Positions 38,191-46,259 of a stretch of 64,000 bases of DNA are shown piece after piece; the first letter of the stretch is position 1, and every line of letters starts with the position of its first letter. Under the pieces are notes generated by a model. The model had not been told where the DNA came from and searched no databases. It saw only the letters and a program-made list of their open reading frames with translations. The translations under genes were made by a program, and so were the position numbers. The DNA comes from Streptomyces inusitatus (GTDB taxonomy: Bacteria; Actinomycetota; Actinomycetes; Streptomycetales; Streptomycetaceae). Where the stretch lies: positions 678,840 through 742,839 of the forward strand of contig NZ_BMWG01000001.1 of NCBI RefSeq assembly GCF_014651115.1, given 5' to 3'.

Positions 38191-39711
38191 ATGCCCAGCG
38201 CAGAAGAGACGATCGTGTACGAGGACCGGCCGGATGTACGGCCCACCCGGCGGGATCCCGTCGCGGCGTCCGGCAGCGAACTGATCGGCGGCCCGGCCGG
38301 CCGCTGGGCCCTGCGCGCCCCCAGCGGCTGGCTCACGCCGGTACGTGTCGTGTCCCTGGTGGCCATCGGCATGTTCGCGCTGGGCATGGTCCAGAAGATG
38401 CCCTGCTACAACTGGGCCTGGTTCCGCGGCGTGAACTCGCAGTACACCCACGCCTGCTACTCCGACATCCCGCATCTCTATGTGGGGCGCGGCTTCTCCG
38501 AGGGGCTCATCCCGTACGTCGACCGGCTCCCCGGCGACATGGCCTTCCTTGAGTACCCGGTGCTGACCGGACTGTTCATGCAGATCGCCGCCTGGCTCGA
38601 CCTGAGCGGCGGACCGATCCAGGAGCAGCAGCAGACGTACTGGATGATCAACGCGGGCATGCTGATGATCTGCGCCGCGGTCGTCGCGGTCTGTGTGACC
38701 CGCACCCACCGCCACCGCCCCTGGGACGCGCTCCTGGTGGCACTGGCCCCCGCCTTCGCGCTCACCGCCACCATCAACTGGGATCTGCTGGCCGTGGCGC
38801 TCACCGCCGCCGCGATGCTGATGTGGTCCCGGGGCAGGACGGTGGCCTTCGGCGTCCTCATCGGTCTGGCGACCGCCGCCAAGCTCTATCCCGCTCTTCT
38901 GCTGGCCCCGCTCTTCCTGCTCTGCTGGAGGTCCGGCAAGTGGCGCGAGTTCGCCACCGCGACCTTCGCCGCGGCGAGCACCTGGCTGCTGGTGAATCTG
39001 CCGGTGATGCTGCTGGCCCCCGAGGGCTGGAAGAAGTTCTACACCTTCAGCCAGGAGCGACAGGTCGACTTCGGATCCGTATGGCTGATCCTCAACCAGC
39101 GCGCCGATGCCGCGATCGAGCCGGAGACGGCGAACAACTACGCGATGCTGCTGATGGTGCTGATCTTCGTGGGCATGGCGGCGCTCACGCTGTACGCCCC
39201 GCGCAGGCCGCGCTTCGCACAGCTCGCCTTTCTGGTCGTCGCCGCGTTCATCCTCACCAACAAGGTCTACTCGCCCCAGTACGTCCTGTGGCTCATCCCG
39301 CTCGCCGCGCTGGCCCGGCCCCGGTGGCGCGACTTCCTGATCTGGCAGGCCTGCGAGGTGATGTACTTCCTCGGGATCTGGATGTACCTCGCGTACACGA
39401 CCGGGGAGAAGCACCAGGGACTGCCGGCCGAGGGCTACCACGTGGCGATCGCCCTGCATCTGCTCGGCACGCTCTATCTGTGCGCCGTGGTCGTACGCGA
39501 CATCCTGATGCCGGACCGGGACGTCGTACGGCAGGACGGCTCGGACGACCCGTCGGGCGGAGTGCTCGACGGGGCCGACGACGTCTTCGCGCCCGGGCGG
39601 AAGGACGACTCACCCCACCACCCGGCCACAGCGGTCAGGACCCAGTGGGGAACAGCCGCCCAGAGCCCCGAGAAGGAGCCCGCCGCCGGGCCTCCCTCGG
39701 ACAGAACCTAG
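38191..39711 (+). CDS. GT87-family (DUF2029) membrane glycosyltransferase
   Basis: A 506-residue polytopic protein with about 10-11 membrane helices. The first extracytoplasmic loop has GRGFSEGLIPYVDRLPGDMAFLEYPVLTGLFM, with the acidic residues expected of polyprenyl-phosphate-mannose-dependent GT-C enzymes; later GLATAAKLYPALLLAPLFLL is typical of GT87. The acceptor is unknown. Mycobacterial members make phosphatidylinositol mannosides or lipoglycans. Start: ATG 38191 has GGCAGG 9 nt upstream; ATG 38182 is also in frame. Its stop shares the sequence CTAG with the stop of the convergent PLP gene. Confidence 0.82.
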   Translation: MPSAEETIVYEDRPDVRPTRRDPVAASGSELIGGPAGRWALRAPSGWLTPVRVVSLVAIGMFALGMVQKMPCYNWAWFRGVNSQYTHACYSDIPHLYVGRGFSEGLIPYVDRLPGDMAFLEYPVLTGLFMQIAAWLDLSGGPIQEQQQTYWMINAGMLMICAAVVAVCVTRTHRHRPWDALLVALAPAFALTATINWDLLAVALTAAAMLMWSRGRTVAFGVLIGLATAAKLYPALLLAPLFLLCWRSGKWREFATATFAAASTWLLVNLPVMLLAPEGWKKFYTFSQERQVDFGSVWLILNQRADAAIEPETANNYAMLLMVLIFVGMAALTLYAPRRPRFAQLAFLVVAAFILTNKVYSPQYVLWLIPLAALARPRWRDFLIWQACEVMYFLGIWMYLAYTTGEKHQGLPAEGYHVAIALHLLGTLYLCAVVVRDILMPDRDVVRQDGSDDPSGGVLDGADDVFAPGRKDDSPHHPATAVRTQWGTAAQSPEKEPAAGPPSDRT

Positions 39712-40745
39712 CCCTGGCGGTCCACCAGCCGGTCGAACTGGGTCGTGGTGTGGCGCAGATGCGCCACCAGCTCGTCGCCGACCCTCGGCTCCTGCGCGTC
39801 CGAGGGCACGAACAGGATCGACACCTGCATGTGCGGCGGCTCGGCGAACCAGCGCTGCTTGCCCGCCCAGACGAACGGCGAGAGGTTGCGGTTGACGGTG
39901 GCCAGACCGGCGCGGGCGACGCCCTTGGCACGCGGCATCACGCCGTGCAGCGCCTTGGGAGCCTCCAGGCCCACTCCGTGGGAGGTGCCGCCTGCGACCA
40001 CGACCAGCCAGCCGTCGGAGGCGGCCTTCTGCTGGCGGTAGCCGAAGCGGTCCCCCTTGGAGACCCGGGTCACATCGAGAACACTGCCGCGGTACTCGGT
40101 CGAGTCGTGGTCGCCGAGCCACAGCCGGGTGCCGATACGGGCGCGGAACCGGGTCTGCGGGAACTGCTGCTGAAGCCGTGCGAGGTCCTCGGCGCGCAGA
40201 TGGCTCACGAACATGGTGTGCAGCGGCAGCCGGGCCGCCCGCAGCCGGTCCATCCAGGCGATGACCTCCTCGACCGCGTCGGATCCGTCCGTGCGGTCCA
40301 GGGGCAGATGGAGAGCGAAACCCTCCAGCCGGACATCGTCGATCGCGCCCGTCAGCTGGGCCAGATCCTGCTCGGATACGCCGTGCCGCTTCATCGAGCT
40401 CATGCACTCGATGACGACCCGGGCCCCCACCAGCGCGTGCACCCCGTCGACCGAGGAGACGGAGCGGACCACCCGGTCGGGCAGCGGAACAGGCTCCTCG
40501 CCCCGGCGGAAGGGCGTCAGGACGAGCAGATCGCCGCTGAACCAGTCCTTGATCCGGGCCGCCTCGTAGGTGGTGCCCACGGCCAGCATGTCCGAGCCGA
40601 AGCGGGAGGCCTCTTCCGAGAGCCGCTCATGGCCAAAGCCGTAGCCGTTCCCCTTGCACACCGGCACCAGACCGGGGAAGGAATCGATCACGGACTTCTG
40701 GTGCGCCCGCCAGCGCGCGGTGTCGACGTACAGGGAGAGCGCCAT
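39708..40745 (-). CDS. Alanine racemase-like PLP protein lacking the usual tyrosine motif
   Basis: 345 residues with an alanine racemase N-terminal barrel. The PLP lysine is Lys31 in VPVCKGNGYGFGHE, equivalent to VKANAYGHG of Alr. The C-terminal domain does not show the racemase GYADG motif that carries the catalytic tyrosine; at that place it reads VVVAGGTSHGVGL. It therefore probably binds PLP but is unlikely to be a normal alanine racemase. It is directly downstream of femX on the minus strand (75-nt gap). ATG 40745 is preferred (MALSLYVDTARWRAHQ). A role with FemX in peptidoglycan precursor chemistry is inferred. Confidence 0.8.
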   Translation of the reverse strand: MALSLYVDTARWRAHQKSVIDSFPGLVPVCKGNGYGFGHERLSEEASRFGSDMLAVGTTYEAARIKDWFSGDLLVLTPFRRGEEPVPLPDRVVRSVSSVDGVHALVGARVVIECMSSMKRHGVSEQDLAQLTGAIDDVRLEGFALHLPLDRTDGSDAVEEVIAWMDRLRAARLPLHTMFVSHLRAEDLARLQQQFPQTRFRARIGTRLWLGDHDSTEYRGSVLDVTRVSKGDRFGYRQQKAASDGWLVVVAGGTSHGVGLEAPKALHGVMPRAKGVARAGLATVNRNLSPFVWAGKQRWFAEPPHMQVSILFVPSDAQEPRVGDELVAHLRHTTTQFDRLVDRQG

Positions 40746-40819
40746 GGCCGGCCCGGAACCTTTCTGATGGCAGCGATGTGTCTGAGAGGAGTACGAGATG
40801 TACGAGGTTACGGCGTGCG

Positions 40820-41938
40820 TCAGCGGCGCGACATATACATGTCGAGCGCCTTGTGGAGAAGCTTGTTGAGCGGGAAGTCCCACTCGCCCACGTACTCGAC
40901 GGCCTCTCCGCCCGTACCGACCTTGAACTGGATGAGACCGAAGAGATGGTCGGTCTCGTCGAGGGAGTCGCTGATGCCGCGCAGGTCGTAACAGGTCGCG
41001 CCCATGGCGTACGCGTCGCGCAGCATCCGCCACTGCATCGCGTTCGAGGGACGGACCTCACGCCCGATGTTGTCGGAGGCGCCGTAGGAGTACCAGACGT
41101 GCCCTCCGACGACGAGCATCGTCGCGGCGGACAGGTTCACTCCGTTGTGGCGCGCGAAGTACAGCCGCATCCGGTTGGGGTCCTCGGTGTTGAGGACCGA
41201 CCACATGCGCTGGAAGTACGAGAGCGGGCGGGGCCGGAACCGGTCGCGGATCGCGGTGATCTCGTAGAGCCGCTGCCACTCCTCAAGGTCGTAGTAGCCG
41301 CCCTGGACCACCTCGACACCGGCCTTCTCGGCCTTCTTGATGTTCCGCCGCCACAGCTGGTTGAAGCCCTTGAGGACATCGTCGAGCGAGCGGTTCGCCA
41401 GAGGCACCTGGTACACGTAACGGGGCTGGACATCACCGAAGCCGGCGCCGCCGTCCTCGCTCTGCTGCCAGCCCATCTTCCGCAGCCGGTCCGCCACTTC
41501 GAAGGCGCGCGGCTCGATGTGCGTCGCCTCGACGTCCTTCAGCCGCTTCACATCCGGGTCCTGGATGCCGGACTTGATCGCGGGCGCGTCCCAGCGGCGG
41601 ATGACCACCGGCGGGCCCATCTTCACGGAGAACGCGCCCTGCTGCTTGAGGTGGGCGAGCATCGGCTGAAGCCAGTCGTCCAGATTGGGCGCGTACCAGT
41701 TGATCACCGGGCCCTCGGGCAGATACGCCAGATACCGCTTGATCTTCGGAAGCTGGCGGTACAGGACCAGGCCCGCTCCGACGAGCCGGCCCGTCTTGTC
41801 GAACCAGCCCAGATTCTCCGAGCGCCACTCCGTCTTGACATCAGCCCACGCCGGGACCTGGCAGTGACTTGCCGATGGCAGTGACTGGATGTAAGCCAGA
41901 TGCTGCTCTCGGCTGATGGTCCTCAGGGTCAGGCTCAT
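40820..41938 (-). CDS. femX: FemX-type peptidyltransferase (FemABX family)
   Basis: A 372-residue FemABX protein with two GNAT-like lobes. Conserved parts are LPEGPVINWYAPNLDDWL, NQLWRRNIKKAEKAGVEV and WYSYGASDNIGREVRPSNAMQWRMLRDAYAMGATCYDLRGI, ending VEYVGEWDFPLNKLLHKALDMYM. The family uses aminoacyl-tRNA to add cross-bridge residues to lipid-linked peptidoglycan precursors. In S. coelicolor the orthologue adds the single glycine and is essential (known, from memory). ATG 41938 with GAGGAG 8 nt upstream is chosen. Confidence 0.9.
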   Translation of the reverse strand: MSLTLRTISREQHLAYIQSLPSASHCQVPAWADVKTEWRSENLGWFDKTGRLVGAGLVLYRQLPKIKRYLAYLPEGPVINWYAPNLDDWLQPMLAHLKQQGAFSVKMGPPVVIRRWDAPAIKSGIQDPDVKRLKDVEATHIEPRAFEVADRLRKMGWQQSEDGGAGFGDVQPRYVYQVPLANRSLDDVLKGFNQLWRRNIKKAEKAGVEVVQGGYYDLEEWQRLYEITAIRDRFRPRPLSYFQRMWSVLNTEDPNRMRLYFARHNGVNLSAATMLVVGGHVWYSYGASDNIGREVRPSNAMQWRMLRDAYAMGATCYDLRGISDSLDETDHLFGLIQFKVGTGGEAVEYVGEWDFPLNKLLHKALDMYMSRR

Positions 41939-42070
41939 GCGGGGCGCTCCTCGGCAGGTGTGTCCCCATGGGTCAGGGGCTCCGGCTCTCGCGCCGAAGC
42001 CTACTGGGCCCGGGGAGCGCCCCAAATGGCCGCTCTGCCCTGGGGCCTGCCGCAAGACAGGCCCCGGCGG

Positions 42071-42379
42071 TCAGCCGAAGACCCCGCCGAAGAGGCCGCC
42101 GTGGGCCATCCCGAGGAAGAAGCCGAACGCGGATGCGCCCAGACCGATGATCAGCGCTGTTCGTTCGCGGGTCGTCACGGAGATGAACTGGCCGTACGCA
42201 CCGGTGAGGATTCCCACCAGCCCCGCCCATGAGCTGAGCAGATGCAGATGGTGGAACAACGACGAGACGAAGGCGATGACGCCCAGCACCAGCGTCACCG
42301 CGACCAGGGTGTCCTGGAGGGGGTGAGGCTTGCCGTCCGTGGCGAAGAGGGAGGTCTGACGTCGCACTGCCTGTGCCAT
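42071..42379 (-). CDS. Small conserved membrane protein
   Basis: 102 residues with three membrane segments (about 23-42 TLVAVTLVLGVIAFVSSLFH, 47-65 WAGLVGILTGAYGQF and 72-95 ALIIGLGASAFGFFLGMAHGG). ATG 42379 follows AGGAGG at a good distance. I do not recognise a named family beyond its conserved place next to femX and before rpsF. It is probably a cytoplasmic membrane protein of unknown role. Confidence 0.75.
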   Translation of the reverse strand: MAQAVRRQTSLFATDGKPHPLQDTLVAVTLVLGVIAFVSSLFHHLHLLSSWAGLVGILTGAYGQFISVTTRERTALIIGLGASAFGFFLGMAHGGLFGGVFG

Positions 42380-42541
42380 CTGGCACCTCCTGGCGTTGAT
42401 CGGAACGCCGCGCATCGTAGCGCCGCGCACATCCGATGTGTACAGATTGTTCCCCTCAGCCTCCGGATTTCAACCGGAAGCACCTCTCCGGGTACGCTGT
42501 ACGGTCTGCACTGGTGTCTGTCCTGGCGAGAGCCGGCGAGA

Positions 42542-42584
42542 GTCCGTCGCCCGCCGCTGTCAGTGGCGGCTGATTGACTCGGAC
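42542..42584 (+). promoter_or_regulatory. Possible ribosomal-protein leader structure of rpsF
   Basis: In the 5' leader, GTCCG (42542-42546) pairs with CGGAC (42580-42584) around an inner CCGCC/GGCGG stem-loop (42551-42569). The C-rich internal loop recalls the S6:S18 binding motif known in rpsF leaders. The match to the consensus is from memory and loose. Confidence 0.3.
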
Positions 42585-42658
42585 ACCCTTGCTACGCATC
42601 ACGACCCTCCTGCCACGGAACGACCGTGGCCGCTGAGTCCAAAGGAGGTGGGTTCCAC

Positions 42659-42949
42659 ATGCGTCACTACGAAGTGATGGTCATCCTCGACCCCGATCTG
42701 GAGGAGCGCGCTGTCTCCCCGTTGATCGAGAACTTCCTCTCCGTCGTCCGTGAGGGCAACGGAAAGGTCGAGAAGGTCGACACCTGGGGCCGTCGTCGTC
42801 TCTCTTACGAGATCAAGAAGAAGCCCGAGGGCATCTACTCGGTCATCGACCTTCAGGCCGAGCCTGCGGTCGTCAAGGAGCTCGACCGCCAGATGAACCT
42901 GAATGAGTCGGTCCTCCGGACCAAGGTCCTCCGTCCCGAGACCCACTGA
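42659..42949 (+). CDS. rpsF: 30S ribosomal protein S6
   Basis: 96 residues, [19 protein letters not shown] to [17 protein letters not shown], the complete S6 fold that pairs with S18 on the 30S platform. ATG 42659 has AAAGGAGGTGGG upstream, an excellent ribosome site. It is the first gene of the rpsF-ssb-rpsR-rplI unit. Confidence 0.97.
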
Positions 42950-43023
42950 GCTTCTAGCTCAGCGGACATCGGGTTCGAGTAGCAGTAAGCAGCCAGAAGC
43001 AATCCCGCCGAGAGGTTCACCCA

Positions 43024-43623
43024 ATGGCAGGCGAGACCGTCATCACGGTAGTCGGCAATCTTGTCGACGACCCCGAGCTGCGCTTCACCCCGTCCGGTGC
43101 GGCGGTCGCGAAGTTCCGTGTCGCGTCCACTCCCCGCACCTTTGACCGTCAGACCAATGAGTGGAAGGACGGCGAAAGCCTCTTCCTGACCTGCTCGGTC
43201 TGGCGTCAGGCGGCGGAGAACGTCGCCGAGTCGCTCCAGCGCGGCATGCGTGTCGTCGTGCAGGGCCGGCTCAAGCAGCGGTCCTACGAGGACCGCGAGG
43301 GCGTCAAGCGCACGGTCTACGAGCTGGACGTCGAGGAAGTCGGCCCCAGCCTCAAGAACGCCACGGCCAAGGTCACCAAGACCACCGGTCGCGGCGGCCA
43401 GGGTGGCTACGGCGGCGGTCAGCAGCAGGGCGGCGGCAACTGGGGCGGCGGCCCCGGTGGTGGCCAGCAGGCCGGCGGCGGTGCTCCCGCCGACGACCCG
43501 TGGGCCAGCAGTGCGCCGTCCGGCGGTCAGCAGGGCGGCGGCGGAGGCAGCTGGGGCGGAAGCTCCGGCGGTTCCTCCGGCGGCGCTTCTGGCGGCGGCT
43601 ACTCGGACGAGCCCCCCTTCTAG
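43024..43623 (+). CDS. ssb: Single-stranded DNA-binding protein
   Basis: 199 residues. The N-terminal OB fold (1-115) starts [35 protein letters not shown] long Gly/Gln/Ser-rich linker follows, and the acidic C-terminal tip is DEPPF, the variant of DDDIPF that recruits partner proteins. It covers single-stranded DNA at forks; dnaB lies 2.6 kb away. Its place between rpsF and rpsR is standard. Confidence 0.97.
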   Translation: MAGETVITVVGNLVDDPELRFTPSGAAVAKFRVASTPRTFDRQTNEWKDGESLFLTCSVWRQAAENVAESLQRGMRVVVQGRLKQRSYEDREGVKRTVYELDVEEVGPSLKNATAKVTKTTGRGGQGGYGGGQQQGGGNWGGGPGGGQQAGGGAPADDPWASSAPSGGQQGGGGGSWGGSSGGSSGGASGGGYSDEPPF

Positions 43624-43680
43624 GGATCACTCCCCAGGGGTGCTCGTGCCCCCACTTCTTGATCACACAGGAGAAACACC

Positions 43681-43917
43681 ATGGCGAAGCCGCCTGTGCG
43701 CAAGCCAAAGAAAAAGGTCTGCGCGTTCTGCAAGGACAAGACCGTGTACGTGGACTACAAGGACACGAACATGCTGCGGAAGTTCATTTCCGACCGCGGC
43801 AAGATCCGTGCCCGCCGCGTCACCGGCAACTGCACGCAGCACCAGCGTGACGTCGCCACGGCAGTCAAGAACAGCCGTGAGATGGCGCTGCTGCCCTACA
43901 CGTCCACCGCGCGCTAA
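43681..43917 (+). CDS. rpsR: 30S ribosomal protein S18, zinc-binding form
   Basis: 78 residues, [20 protein letters not shown] with a CxxC pair and a later NCTQHQRD, so this is the zinc-binding (C+) version. Streptomycetes often have a second zinc-free copy elsewhere under Zur control (known); none is seen here. A GGAGAAACACC ribosome site precedes the ATG. Confidence 0.97.
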   Translation: MAKPPVRKPKKKVCAFCKDKTVYVDYKDTNMLRKFISDRGKIRARRVTGNCTQHQRDVATAVKNSREMALLPYTSTAR

Positions 43918-43934
43918 GGGAGGGTGACCGAAAC

Positions 43935-44381
43935 ATGAAGATCATCCTCACTCACGAGGTCACTGGCCTCGGTGCCGCCGGCGACGTAGTCGACGTCAAG
44001 GACGGCTACGCCCGCAACTACCTGGTCCCGCGTGGTTTCGCGATCCGCTGGACCAAGGGCGGCGAGAAGGACGTGGCGCAGATCCGCCGCGCCCGCAAGA
44101 TCCACGAGATTGCGACCATCGAGCAGGCCAACGAGGTCAAGGCCAAGCTTGAGGCCGTCAAGGTGCGTCTGGCTGTTCGCTCCGGCGACGCCGGCCGTCT
44201 CTTCGGCTCCGTCACCCCGGCCGACATCGCCACGGCGATCAAGTCCGCGGGTGGCCCGGAGGTCGACAAGCGTCGCGTTGAGCTCGGTGCGCCGATCAAG
44301 ACCCTGGGCTCGCACCAGGTGTCCGTGCGTCTGCACCCCGAGGTTGCCGCGAAGCTCGGCATCGAGGTCATCGCCGCCTGA
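43935..44381 (+). CDS. rplI: 50S ribosomal protein L9
   Basis: 148 residues: [36 protein letters not shown] is the L9 N-terminal rRNA-binding domain, joined by a long helix to a C-terminal domain ending KLGIEVIAA. It starts 17 nt after rpsR with GGGAGG upstream and is the last gene of the unit. Confidence 0.97.
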   Translation: MKIILTHEVTGLGAAGDVVDVKDGYARNYLVPRGFAIRWTKGGEKDVAQIRRARKIHEIATIEQANEVKAKLEAVKVRLAVRSGDAGRLFGSVTPADIATAIKSAGGPEVDKRRVELGAPIKTLGSHQVSVRLHPEVAAKLGIEVIAA

Positions 44382-44405
44382 GTGCGTGCGTGACTGAGTT
44401 GTAGG

Positions 44406-44434
44406 AAGGGCCGCACCCATCGGGTGCGGCCCTT
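44406..44434 (+). terminator. Terminator after rplI
   Basis: A perfect 13-bp stem AAGGGCCGCACCC/GGGTGCGGCCCTT with an ATC loop is followed by CTCTCTCT. It begins 24 nt after the rplI stop and could also serve the convergent MATE gene. Confidence 0.88.
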
Positions 44435-44456
44435 CTCTCTCTCCGCGGCTCGCCGT

Positions 44457-44470
44457 GTTTCACGTGAAAC
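44457..44470. other. parS: parS centromere site 7
   Basis: A perfect GTTTCACGTGAAAC (extended TGTGTTTC/GAAACACA) in the convergent gap between rplI and the MATE transporter gene. Confidence 0.95.
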
Positions 44471-44497
44471 ACAGTCGGGGCCGATGGCGGGAGTCGC

Positions 44498-45835
44498 TCA
44501 GCGAGTGGCGCCCGTGACGATCCAGCGGCCGGAACGGGTCCGCAGCCACAGGGTCGCCATCCGGACCGTCATCATCAGCGCCATGGCCCACCACAGTGCG
44601 GTCAGCCCACCCCCGAAGAGCGGGATGAGCAGGGCCACGGGCGTGAAGATCGCCAGTGTCACCAGCATCGCCCCCGCCAGATAGGGGCCGTCGCCCGCTC
44701 CCATCAGCACACCGTCGAGGACGAAGACGACTCCGGCGATGGGCTGGGTCAGCGCGACGACCAGCAGGGCCGGGAGAAGGACGTCGTGAACGGCCGAGTC
44801 GCCGGTGAACAGCGGGACGAAGAGCGGTCGGGTGGCCACCAGCAGAAGGCCCAGCGCCACTCCGGAGGCGATACCCCACTGGACCATACGGCGGCAGACC
44901 TGCCGCGCCCCCTGGGCGTCGCCGGCTCCCAGATACCTTCCGATGATCGTCTGCCCGGCTATGGCTATCGCGTCGAGGGCGAACGCCATCAGGCTCCACA
45001 GGGAGAGGGCGATCTGCTGGGCGGCGACCTCGGCGTCCCCCATCCGGGCCGCTATGGCGGTCGCGATCATCAGAATGGCCCGCAGGGAGAGTGTGCGGAC
45101 CAGCAGAGGGACACCTGCCTGGGCGCTGGCTCTGATGCCCGCCGCGTCGGGTCGCAGGGACGCGTGATGCCGGCGGGCGCCCCGCACGACCACGATCAGA
45201 TAGGCGGCGGCCATCGCGTACTGGGCGATGACCGTGCCCCAGGCGGAGCCGGCGACGCCGAATCCGGCTCCGTAGACGAGGAGCGCGTTGAGGATGGCGT
45301 TCGCGGTGAAGCCCCCGATGGCCACATAGAGCGGTGTCCGGGTGTCCTGGAGACCGCGCAGCACCCCGGTCGCGGCGAGGACGATCAGCATGGCGGGTAT
45401 GCCGAGGCTGGAGATCCGCAGATAGGTGATGGCGTGGGGGGCGGCGGTGTCGGAGGCCCCGAAGGCATCGATGAGCCAGGGGGCGGAGGGCAGGGTGAGA
45501 GCGGTGACGATCGTGCCCAGGATGATCGCCAGCCAGATGCCGTCCATTCCCTGGCGGATGGCGGCGGGGAGGTCGCCCGCGCCGACGCGCCGGGCCACGG
45601 CCGCCGTGGTGGCGTAGGCGAGGAAGACGAAGATGCTCACGGCGGTCATCAGGAAGGCGGCCGCGATGGCGAGACCCGCCAGCTGGGGCGTGCCGAGATG
45701 GCCGACGATGGCGCTGTCGACCATCAGGAAGAGCGGCTCGGCGACGAGGGCCGCGAAGGCGGGGACGGCGATGGCGACGATCTCTCGGTCGTGGCGTCGC
45801 CGGAGCGCCTTGGATGTCGCGGGGGCCTGGGTCAT
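44498..45835 (-). CDS. MATE family efflux transporter (DinF-like)
   Basis: A 445-residue polytopic protein with 12 predicted membrane helices. The opening REIVAIAVPAFAALVAEPLFLMVDSAIVGHLGTPQLAGLAIA is diagnostic of MatE, and it recurs in the second half (GDAEVAAQQIALSLWSLMAFALDAIAIAGQTIIGRYLGAGD). It exports cationic or organic compounds by cation exchange; the substrate is unknown. ATG 45835 is preferred over the upstream start at 45874. It is convergent with rplI and divergent from dnaB. Confidence 0.9.
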   Translation of the reverse strand: MTQAPATSKALRRRHDREIVAIAVPAFAALVAEPLFLMVDSAIVGHLGTPQLAGLAIAAAFLMTAVSIFVFLAYATTAAVARRVGAGDLPAAIRQGMDGIWLAIILGTIVTALTLPSAPWLIDAFGASDTAAPHAITYLRISSLGIPAMLIVLAATGVLRGLQDTRTPLYVAIGGFTANAILNALLVYGAGFGVAGSAWGTVIAQYAMAAAYLIVVVRGARRHHASLRPDAAGIRASAQAGVPLLVRTLSLRAILMIATAIAARMGDAEVAAQQIALSLWSLMAFALDAIAIAGQTIIGRYLGAGDAQGARQVCRRMVQWGIASGVALGLLLVATRPLFVPLFTGDSAVHDVLLPALLVVALTQPIAGVVFVLDGVLMGAGDGPYLAGAMLVTLAIFTPVALLIPLFGGGLTALWWAMALMMTVRMATLWLRTRSGRWIVTGATR

Positions 45836-46022
45836 GCGCTCAATGTAATCTTCCACAGGTAAGAGATGCAACACATCTATGACTCTTACATTGGGTGCTG
45901 GTGGAGGCTCGCGTGTGGGCCGTTTGTTCTGATCTTGGCCCGGTCGGGAAAGTTTTTCTCCCCCACAGCCAGTGGATGGAAAACATGCAGGTCAGAGGCT
46001 GCATGATGAGTCGAGCATGATT

Positions 46023-46111
46023 TTGTCCACAGCGCTGTCCCCCGGTCCGTGCACAGGTTCCGGCAGGTTCTCCACAGCATCTGGTCGCTCGTCCACATGG
46101 CCTGTGGATAA
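46023..46111. promoter_or_regulatory. Cluster of four DnaA boxes upstream of dnaB
   Basis: Within 89 bp lie TTGTCCACA (46023-46031, perfect), TTCTCCACA (46068-46076), TCGTCCACA (46089-46097) and, reversed, TGTGGATAA (46103-46111, complement TTATCCACA). The gap 45836-46259 has no other feature I can support. The cluster is 150-240 bp before the dnaB start. It may regulate dnaB or act as a DnaA-titrating site; such clusters near oriC affect initiation in S. coelicolor (literature, from memory). Confidence 0.78.
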
Positions 46112-46259
46112 CCAGATTGGCTGACGGTGCCGGGGGGCCTACCGTGGACCGTCGCCCGACGCGCCGGAAGCGGAGTTGGGCCACTCAATTTGTCAGTGCC
46201 GTGCCGTAGAAAGAGGGGCACGGCGAGGTCCGCTGAGCGGACGGTAGGAGGTGGCCCGG

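Noticed and set aside
35205..38387. 1060-residue minus-strand frame opposite the PBP
   Set aside because: It mirrors the PBP gene including its repeats and has no recognisable domain.
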